Source: Cryptomeria japonica
Taxonomy: Eukaryota; Streptophyta; Pinopsida; Cupressales; Cupressaceae
Direction of reading: 5' to 3'
DNA: 64,000 nt
NCBI RefSeq assembly: GCF_030272615.1
Contig: NC_081411.1
Span: 161,955,089-162,019,088, forward strand
The notes beneath the pieces were generated by a model. The model made no database searches and was not told where the DNA came from. It saw only the letters and a list, made by a program, of their open reading frames with translations. The translations under genes were made by a program, and so were the position numbers. Positions 56,275 through 64,000 of this stretch are shown here, in pieces. Position 1 is the stretch's first letter. Every line of letters begins with the position of its first letter.

Positions 56275-56500
56275 TAGTGATGCACTAAAAGAAATTAGAG
56301 ATGCGCTATACTGTTTTTGGTATGCGCGACTCTGTGTTCTGGAAGCACTGCTTTATTTTTCTCCCTCGTCGAGACCTATAGGAAAAGATTAGTATTATGA
56401 TGTACCAAGGAAATGACTTCACACGCTAGATGATGGACCCAACATGTTGAACAGTAAGCCAGATGCGCTAGGCTGTTGACCAGATGTGCTAGGGAAGGCT
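56275..56500 (-). repeat. TAGCGCAT word array in the gag leader, part 2
   Basis: GATGCACTA, GATGCGCTATA, ATGCGCGACT, GATGCGCTAGGC and GATGTGCTAGGG recur at 20-40 bp spacing, ending about 75 bp before the primer binding site. Confidence 0.75.
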
Positions 56501-56577
56501 TCCCATGTGCTGATTGTTGTCTCCCATGGACCTGCAGAAGTAGTTAAATTTAAAAACTGATTTGATATATGAGTTCG

Positions 56578-56597
56578 TGCCCCATGATGGGTACCAA
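56578..56597 (-). other. primer binding site of the Tat element
   Basis: The element strand, 2-3 bases after the 5' LTR end, reads TTTGGTACCCATCATGGGGC. Plant Ty3 elements often have GGCGCCCACCGTGGGGC there (recalled). The differences are all transitions, consistent with deamination. The tRNA is not assigned. Confidence 0.6.
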
Positions 56598-56599
56598 AA

Positions 56600-58065
56600 T
56601 GTATGCGGGAAAAGCAGGTCGATAGAACTCAAAATGTAAAAAATGGAGCTCTAGGGAGCCTTTCTCACACACCCACAGGACTTCTTGGTGCAAGCTATGG
56701 AGTCATGAAGTATGGCTCAGCTTCCCAAGGTTGGTTCCATGGTTCTCTATCTTGCACGACCCCTCAAACCAATTTTTTCTCTCAGATCACTGAGAAAAAT
56801 GGTTTAGGGATGACAAATACAAGAACAAGGGATGCTTTTGTTGATTTTAAGATGAAATGCATCCTAAGCTATGCACGATCCTATAAATGCAATAAACTAG
56901 TTATAAGATGGAAAAGTTAGTAAACAAGACTATCCTAGCATACTATATTAGTTTATGATTTAAGCTAAATGATAAAGAAAATATTCTAAAAATGCATATT
57001 TAGCTTAATTCCTATTGAAAAGAGAAGCTAAATGATGAGCACAAAATGATATATGAAAGCTTGAATGGATTTTAGTATAAGTGTGATGCTAAAGACTTGA
57101 ATGATATGAAAAATGAAGGAATGAGAGCTCTATTTATAACAAAAAAAGGGCAATGGATGGTCAGGATTGAAAGAGTTAATCAAGGGCTGAGTTTGAAAGT
57201 TGGCAATCCATGTTTGTAATTGGCACCAATGAAATGGTGACAATTATCAACATAAGACTGGTTGAGAGGAGATGTAAGAAGCATTAAATGCTTGAGAAGA
57301 CCTCATGGTTACCGTAGGGTTTAAGGATTAAGGTTAAGTTAGGATTAACCATTGGATAAAGCTTTTACCCAAAGGATAAACTTTTGTGCAAAGGATTAAG
57401 GATAACCATGGTCAAAGCAATAAATGCTTGATGAGACCCTTGGGTTAGATGGAGGTTGAGTTTATGCAAATTCTTTAACCATGCAAGAGGGTTGAGTTAA
57501 CCATTAATGGTTATGAAGACTTTGGGGACAAATTTGTAAGTCCTTCCAAATTTGGGGGTATTCAACAAGTTAGTTTGTTGAATGGATAAAGGCTTTAATG
57601 CCTTTTGAAGACTTTACTCCAAATTTGAGATGTGACCTCCTCAAATTTAGGGAAAAGGGATAATGGATGGGGTTGGATTAATTAATTAGGTTTAGAAGAA
57701 TCTAGAAGAGCTTAGAAAGAGCGTTAGGATGCAAGTGGGAGGTGTAGGATTTTGCAAGTGGGTGAGGGAAAATAGGTTTTAATTGAATTTAATTCAATTT
57801 GGTTGCAATTAAATAAATTAGATTTATTTAATTTAGGATAACTATTTTAATTAAATTTGAATTTAATTAAAAAGTGGATAGGGGATTTAATCGAATAAAA
57901 TGATTTATTCTATTAAATGGTAAAAGGAGGCCTAGTGAATTTAATTGAGTAATTTACTTAATTAAATAGAGGAATGCAGGTAATTTAATTAAATTGGATT
58001 TAATTAAATAGAGAAATGAACACAAAATATTCATTTAGGAATATGGTCATTTTTATACGTCTACA
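56600..58065 (-). repeat. Tat element 5' LTR
   Basis: 1466 bp. TG...CA ends are intact on both strands (plus strand TGTATGC...GTCTACA). Its promoter would drive gag-pol leftwards. A TATAAAAATGAC string lies 9 bp from its 5' end, too near the end to be the core promoter. Confidence 0.95.
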
Positions 58066-58440
58066 ATAACCATGAGAAATCTTCTACTAACCACCTTCGA
58101 GATAATCTTATAGAAGGAATTGCACAAAGTGATCAGTCAAAATTGATCCATTGAGTCAGCCCCTACACATTTGGGAATCAAAACTAGAAAAGTGGCATTG
58201 AGTTCCTTTAAGATAAACCTAGCCCCAAAATAATCTTGCACTCTCTTAACCAGATCCTTTTTGAGAATGTTCCAAAAGGCTTGAAAGAAGAACAACGGGA
58301 ACCCATCAGGTCCTAGCGCTTTATTGCCATCAAAGGAGAACATCGCTTTATTAACTTCCCCTTCAGAAGGAATAGCAACTAGAACATTGTTATGATCATT
58401 ATTAATGAGGGAAGGAATGATCTCCAAGAGGGCCTCTGAG
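58066..58440 (-). pseudogene. LINE reverse transcriptase, N-terminal part
   Basis: NKAMFSFDGNKALGPDGFPL (about 58350-58290), then FFFQAFWNILKKDLVKRVQD and LNATFLVLIPKCVGADS: the A-x-G-P-D-G-F and L-I-P-K landmarks at the start of L1-type RT. A stop lies near 58137. The frame goes on to the insertion point at 58066 and resumes at 41276. Confidence 0.88.
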
Positions 58441-58990
58441 ACTAATCATCTAGCTTGCTATCCGCAGATAGAAGAGAATTGAAAAAGTTCTTGGCTTCAT
58501 TCCTAATTGCATCGTCCTTCCTTGTTTCAGCTCCACCAATCCTCAATTTAGAGATACTATTAGTAGCCTTATGTTTCATACCACTCATATGGAAGAACCT
58601 GTTATTTTTGTCCCCAAATTTAAGCCAAAGAGAACGGGAACATTGTTTCCAAAATTTTTCTTCCCTTCTGATGATCTCATGATACTTCACAAGCACCTCA
58701 CTATATCTGCTTGCTTGGATTTTTTATTGGATTTATTTTAGCTCAAGCTAGGTTTTTGACTTAGCAACTAATCGATCCCCAAAAACTTCCTTGTTCCATT
58801 TCTTAATATTATCTTTCACATGCCTTAATTTTTTTGCCATTCTATACATAGTGGTGCCTTTGACATCAATCAACCACCACTCCTCAATGAGCATCTCAAG
58901 GTTCACATGATCTAGCCACATCTTTTCAAATATAAAAGGAAAATATATTTTTCTGCTTATATTCTCTACCACAAAAACTATAAGAAAGTG
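58441..58990 (-). pseudogene. LINE ORF2 linker between endonuclease and RT
   Basis: SDHFLIVFVVENISRKIYFP (the end of the endonuclease with S-D-H), then FEKMWLDHVNLEMLIEEWW, KWNKEVFGDRL, EEKFWKQCSRSLWLKFGDKN and RFFHMSGMKHKATNSISKLR. The W-x-x-x-G-D-x-N-x-x-F-F-H segment is diagnostic of plant L1 ORF2. Two open parts (58972-58748 and 58696-58442) are split by a short interrupted stretch. Confidence 0.88.
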
Positions 58991-59172
58991 GTCTGAACGA
59001 ATCCATGAAATAGTCGATAGGGAGCTTTGATAATCTTCTCAACTTTCTGTTTAGTCATTTTGGTTTATTGGATAAGAACAATATCCGGTTTATTTTCTCT
59101 AACTAAATTTCTTAGAACATCATATTTATGTGGACAATTCAATCCATTAATATTCCATGAAACAATTTTCAT
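58991..59172 (-). pseudogene. LINE endonuclease start, internally deleted
   Basis: MKIVSWNINGLNCPHKYDVL (59172-59113), then RENKPDIVLIQ followed by a stop where E-T-K is expected. This is the N-terminus of an APE-type endonuclease. Only about 110 bp further on, SWIRSDHFL (the C-terminal S-D-H box) appears. The roughly 150 residues between, with the other catalytic residues, are missing. Confidence 0.85.
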
Positions 59173-59189
59173 TTTCTTTTTATGGAACA

Positions 59190-59903
59190 TACCTCAAGGA
59201 TGGTCATTTGAGTTTCATCTGCTATATTCTTCCTTGCCTCCTAATCTTTGATCTGGGTTGCTTATCTTCTTCCAAGAGGAGAGGGGATAAATCTCGTATC
59301 GGCCTTAGTCCTATTTCCTGTCTTGATAGGGGTAGTCTGGGTGTTCACTTCAACCCCTTTTTTTGACCTTTCTTTCATTCCATAACTTCATTATTCTGGA
59401 TATCATCCTCTTGGTTGTTCTTGGGTGGATGACTTATGCTTGAAAGCATCATCCTCAGCCAAATTTGCACTTATGTTAAGAAATGAAGTCATGGGGGACA
59501 GCTAGGAAGTAGATTTCACCATCTCAATAGACTGTTGTGATTCTGATGAAGAGACCTCTCTAAGAATCAAAAACCTTTGGGAATCCTCATAGTCAGATCT
59601 AGGGCAATCCTTGTTAGTGTATTCCATGGTGCAATTTGAAGTTGCCTCCTCCTTAGTCTACAAAACCACCTGTATTTCTCCATCTTCCAGGTTATGACTT
59701 CGTTGTTCATCCTGATTAGGGTTTTGCCATTCTCTCTCATCTTTGCCTATTTGATCCTCTTTTCCACCTTCAAACACATGGTTTTCTTGGTTTTCCATAT
59801 AGATGTCCCCCCATTGTTCAAAATTGTCAAGGGTGATGACACTCCAAGCTTCTTCTACCATTTTCTTTTCTTCAGCAACCAAACAAGAGTTTTGGCTCTC
59901 CAT
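59190..59903 (-). pseudogene. short ORF1-like frame of the LINE
   Basis: It starts MESQNSCLVAEEKKMVEEAW at 59903 and stays readable, with TAG/TAA stops, to about 59190, just before the endonuclease. It is acidic, Gln/Glu-rich (MENQENHVFEGGKEDQIGKD, DEQRSHNLEDGE), and lacks a DUF4283 or CCHC knuckle. It is probably the C-terminal part of ORF1. Confidence 0.45.
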
Positions 59904-59930
59904 AAAAAATGAAAATCTAATAAAGCTAGA

Positions 59931-62900
59931 AAAATATGTTAATGTTTTACTGTATGTTGGGGTTTTTGGAAATTGAAAAGGGGAAGAGCAAGTAGCTTGG
60001 CCAAGTGATTAAAACCTTGTTAATTATTTTTTAACCAATTAATAAAATATAATTAATTATTAACAAAATTTAAGATGTGGAAAAGTGAAAACGCAATCTA
60101 GAAAGTGCAAATCCACACAAGTGCATGGATTGTAAAAGAAAATTCCTATAAAAAGTGAGTTTTTAAAGTTTAAAAATATTGTCTTGTACCAAAAGTATAG
60201 ACTATTATATATGTAAATTCATTTCACATCCATTGTAGACATAGTCATGACATCCATCCTAGGAGGGTCTTTTGCAAATTTGAATTTTGAAGCCTCTTGA
60301 AAAGACATGCAACCTGTTGGAGAAGAAACACACTCATAGTTCCAACAAAATTTAAAGGTTATTATGTTCATGTAGGGCTCACAAAAAAAATGTAAGCATA
60401 TAAATTGGAAATTAAGAAATATAACAAACTCAAAAATAAAAGAAAAAGTCAAATCTAATTCATCTAAGACCAATTATCTTACTACAAATCTCAAAAGAGA
60501 AAGATGTTCCTTCTCCTTGTTTGGAATGTGGATGTTAAATCTTTATGACATAACACTCTAATTGATGATTGATTTGTCTTTGATAGAGTAGAATTACATA
60601 AGATGTAAGATCTTGAAATGATAAAGGAATGATTCTATTTTTAGATTTTATAAGTGAAAAATCAACAACGAAATGAGGATAAGATCAATGGAAAAAATTT
60701 AATAATTTTCCATTTCAATTCGTACAGAGGATGATATTGAATTAATTATTTAATAAATGGATAAATATACGCATTGAGTTTCCATTTGAATATGATGTTA
60801 ACTTGTGAGAAGATAATTATAAATTATTTAATTAATTTTTTGATGAGGAGGTTGCTAATTTTAAGAATGAGTTAGTTGATTAGATGAAAATAGAAATTAA
60901 ATATAATTTAAAAATGAATAATTAGCTACCATTATATTAAACAATTAAATATTAATTAATTTAATTGATAAATAAAAACTAATAATAATGATGTGATAAA
61001 TGGTTAATAGTATTTAATGGATAATAAATGGTAATGATTAATGTGATGAATATTAAATTAATGGTAATGATAAGAGGAATATTTTAGTATCTAAAACCAT
61101 CTAATGCTCTATTACCTTGAGGAGGTCTCAATTCATGATGTATAATTCATCATGCATCAAATATATGACAATTATAATTAGATTTAATTAATAATTTATC
61201 ATTTAAATTAGAAATAGGTAAATAGAAAATATTTTCAATGCATGTCTTGATACTTTTAGCCTTTAAAACATGAAACATTTCATTTTTTCCTCAAATAACC
61301 ATGTGATTGATATGAAAAAACTAGCACGTATCTTCTCAAGCAGGTATACAAAAGTAGTTGTAGATTTATTATTCAAAGCACATTCTTTAGCATTATCATT
61401 ATTCAACACATTGTCATGCTCAAATTTAGGAATTTTTTTTATGATAGCCTTACCTACTAAAGTGATTGAGTGTATGATTGGGACGACCATTGGGTGTATC
61501 TAATGAAGGTGTAGAATTTGACTCCTTGTGACTATTTTTAATGATATTAGTCTTAAACCAAGGATATATGTTCTTGTTCATAATTTTTTTTGTTTATCTT
61601 GATTATCCATTTTATAGCTAAACCAATTGGATACTTTACCTCTCAATTTCCTTCACTTTTTGTGTTATTTTTGTCCTCATTCTTAACTATTGATTTGACT
61701 ACATATTATCTTCTTCATTTGAATAATCATCATCAATTGAACAACAATACTCTATTATGTCTAAAACTTAATTGTATAGTTTCATGAGAGTTAGTATGTG
61801 AAATAACTTCTATACATAATTAAATATTGACCATATTGACCCAAAATTGTCTATTAAAAGTGATTAATTTAGTTCAATATAGATGTTGATTATAAATTTT
61901 GATTATTATTATTGACATAGTTTATTGAGTGAGGTATTTGTAGCTGATTAGAACCATGTGATAAGTGATTAGAATGTCAAAATGTTTGAAAAATTGCAAG
62001 AAATAGAAATTATTTGATGAAAAGATGATGTAGCAATGCTCACAAGTGGAGTATGGTAGACTATCAAAACAAAAGAGAAATTTAGAGGAAAACTATGAGC
62101 AAGAACATTTTATGAGGAAAAATTTACAATATTAGAATTACTAGCAGCATTAAAACTTTGCATCTAGCCTATAATCTCTTCATCCTTAATTTTTAAGTCT
62201 TCTAGTCTATCTACCCAAGTTTTGATATTATTGAACTCTTTTAACAATTCCTCATCAGTCTAGGCTTGAAATCCTAATAAGAAATATTATAAAAAATAAA
62301 ATAAATATTTTCATTTGTAAATTGAGTTTTACCAAATGCATGGGCATATAGACTAACAAATGGAGAGGTATTAGGGATTGTAGGTACATTTTGACAACTG
62401 ATATGTTGACTAGCATGCATATTGATACTTAAAAAATTACATTGATTACATATCTTTTAGATATTGGTGTTTGTTGTTGGAAATGCTACAAGACATCATT
62501 TTCTAGCTCATGCCAAATCTACTCACTATTAAAATATGTAATTTATCCCACTTTTCATGGGGAGAAATGCATGCACAATTTTTGCAGGAAGTTAAGAATA
62601 GGATGTATAAATATAGCTTTCTCATGTTAATTTTTAAATTTATGTATGGAGTTGTATGATATGTTTCTAAAATTTCTAGAAATTAATCATTGTGTCAAAG
62701 ACCTCTATTTAATAAGGCTATTGTTCTTGTTTATTTGTCTCTATTTTGTTCTTAGATGATCAATTCGTGTTATAGAATGGATCAATAAAAGATTAGTTTG
62801 TGTAATTATTACTATACATCATTTATGTGTTTTATTTCTTTATTTCATATCAAAGTAGGTTTGAGAAGGTTATTTAGGCTTAATAATTTACAAAAGAATG

Positions 62901-64000
62901 AGATTGTGGGAGGCTAAAGAGACAACCAAAACATTGAATAAATTGTTAGAATCAATCATAACTGAAGATAAAAATATTGTTTTATTTTTAGAGTTGAAGA
63001 AAGATCATCAATGTGAAGTTGAATTAATCTCCCTCAACTAATTAAAGTTAGTGGTGAACAAATAAAGATCATCGTCCATGTTTATAACATATCTATCAAG
63101 TAAAGTGCAACTTGCTTGGTGATAGCTAGAATGGAGATTCAATGACAAAGGTGGAATTGTAAGTCTTGAAAAATCCATTAACAAATTTAAAGTTTTTTTG
63201 CCACTATTTGGTTGTAGGAGATCAAAACTAATTTCAAATTCATAAATTTTGTAGTTTGAAAGCAATCATCAAGTCAAGACCACCACTAGTGAATGAAATA
63301 TTGCACTCTAAAATTATTGAAAGAAGGTACCTTTAGTTTAAAATCTATATAAATATTATTAGTTGTTGCTTGTAAAAACCATTGACAAACTAGACAATAG
63401 ATCTTTTTTTTTTTGAAAAAGAGGTGTAGAAATTAGAATATCCAAAATGACCTAGTCAAAGTGTGGAGATACCACCACAAATAAATATTATTTCCAAATC
63501 CTATTTTTGGAGAGACTGTACTAGAATAAAAAAGTGAGAATAAATTACAAGGTTAAGTAATTTTTGTTTGATTGATATTTCCAGGTTCTTGCCAAAGAAA
63601 TTATAGCAAGGAAGCCATAGGCCAAGGAAATCACTCAATTGACACTATCCAAAGGTGAAACGGATCATAAAAGAAGAGATCGAGGTCAAAGTGAAGTTTT
63701 CATATCAATTTAAGGAGGAATAAACATTTTTTCATAACCTCATGTTTAAAGAGAAGTTTCAACCCTTAAAGTTTGTTTAAAAAGTTATCTAGTCAAAAAG
63801 AAGATTAGGCATAATCTACCAAGTTTAAATCCATCTCAAAGAAAAGTGAAGACCTCAATTCATAAGGATGTGAAATCAAATCCTTTAAAAATGCCATAGT
63901 GTTTTTGTAAAAATAAATTGAATTCAGGCTCTATAGGAGAGAAAGTGTGAACCCTTGAAGGAGTAATAGCTAGGTAAAATGAAATCTAAAAGGAGATCAC
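59931..64000. other. AT-rich flank without recognisable gene
   Basis: Very AT-rich, with ATTAATTAA and AATGGTAATGA words at 60720-61080. 61263-61503 is open on both strands over about 75 codons, but neither product is familiar. A readable minus-strand stretch at 62265-62200 (EELLKEFNNIKTWVDRLEDL) is too short to assign. I see no LTR, TSD or RNA gene. Confidence 0.35.

Larger units (their letters stand above)
53887..56577 (-). other. Tat gag leader region (2.7 kb)
   Basis: Long untranslated leader between the primer site and gag. It holds two word arrays (54345-54735 and 56275-56500) and about 1.5 kb between them with no coding frame. A short CTCCCTCAGGAGGCTTCC stem-like string lies at about 55252. 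Splicing of such leaders occurs in Ogre-type elements; I cannot place splice sites with confidence. Confidence 0.6.
41277..58065 (-). mobile_element. Tat-type Ty3/gypsy element carrying an antisense PMD gene
   Basis: Full-length 16.8 kb element: LTRs of 1468 bp (41277-42744) and 1466 bp (56600-58065), TSD ATAAC (41272-41276 and 58066-58070), primer site and polypurine tract all present. Minus strand: gag, protease, G-patch, RT, degenerate RNase H, second RNase H, integrase. Two RNase H copies are the hallmark of the Tat lineage (Ogre, Retand and relatives). Plus strand, between integrase and 3' LTR: a PMD gene with its own leader and intron (43088-46480). The LTRs differ at perhaps 2-4% of sites by eye, chiefly transitions. 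Frames have TAG stops and the integrase is dead, so the copy is inactive. Confidence 0.93.
36650..59930 (-). mobile_element. L1-type LINE, split by a 16.8 kb LTR element
   Basis: Two parts, 36650-41276 and 58066-59930, form one LINE on the minus strand. From right to left it has a short ORF1-like frame, an endonuclease start and end with the middle missing, RT, a zinc-binding domain, RNase H, an extra ORF and a T/G-rich 3' region. That region ends CAGGGGCCCTTCAAAACCCG and TTTTCCCC. The RT reading frame continues across the insertion (VIPSIILLQQCGLIPSRQIL is formed by joining at the ATAAC duplication). The 5' limit near 59930 is approximate and I see no LINE TSD. The copy is broken by stops, mostly TAG. 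Confidence 0.8.

Noticed and set aside
61263-61503. Overlapping open frames on both strands as a small gene
   Set aside because: Both products are unfamiliar, AT-rich sequence makes such frames common, and no promoter, intron or homologous motif supports either.

Overview
The window looks like nuclear DNA from a land plant with a large, transposon-filled genome. It is AT-rich, has plant-type introns, and is made almost entirely of nested Copia, Ty3 (gypsy), LINE and SINE sequence. A gymnosperm would fit (very long LTRs, old nested insertions, many decayed copies), but the sequence does not prove it. I find no confidently intact host gene, no rRNA or tRNA gene and no CRISPR array. The best candidate for a non-transposon gene is a small three-exon gene at 26311-27011, present in broken form about 4.5 kb upstream.

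Layout from left to right. 740-1540 is a decayed LINE ORF1. 3114-8748 is a nearly full-length Copia element on the minus strand with two LTRs, TSD AGAAT and many stops. 9220-9700 is an irregular word-like repeat. 10561-10980 is an unidentified coding remnant. 11370-13988 is a probable 2.6 kb solo LTR with TSD CAATC. 14240-15330 is a Ty3 integrase remnant (plus strand) and 16570-20085 a Ty3 protease/RT/RNase H remnant (minus strand). The latter is split by a 1.6 kb 5'-truncated LINE with a perfect 15 bp TSD. 20108-27347 holds two copies of a multi-exon gene segment separated by a decayed LINE RT. 28340-29830 holds a LINE tail, a SINE with 12 bp TSD and an AAT microsatellite, and a Ty3 protease scrap. 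31470-34330 holds a receptor-kinase scrap and remnants of a conserved-looking transposon-associated ORF family. 36650-59930 is one minus-strand LINE, interrupted inside its RT by a 16.8 kb LTR element at 41277-58065 with TSD ATAAC. The last 4 kb shows no gene.

The most interesting object is the 16.8 kb element. It is a Ty3 element of Tat type: gag, protease, G-patch, RT, degenerate RNase H, a second RNase H and a broken integrase, all on the minus strand. Between the integrase and the 3' LTR it carries a plant mobile domain (PMD) gene on the opposite strand. That gene has its own TATA-like box, a phase-consistent first exon, a 1.1 kb intron, a PMD exon and an acidic/RG-rich tail. The intron of the PMD gene and the leader of gag-pol both contain arrays of the same word, TAGCGCAT and variants. 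In each case the word reads in the direction of transcription of the adjacent gene. The two convergent units meet at a 22 bp tandem repeat, where the integrase has lost its end.

Relative order of events: the LINE was in place before the Tat element split it, and the Ty3 fragment was in place before the small LINE split it. Stops in the decayed frames are mostly TAG at places where glutamine would fit, which agrees with deamination of methylated CAG (a CHG site in plants).
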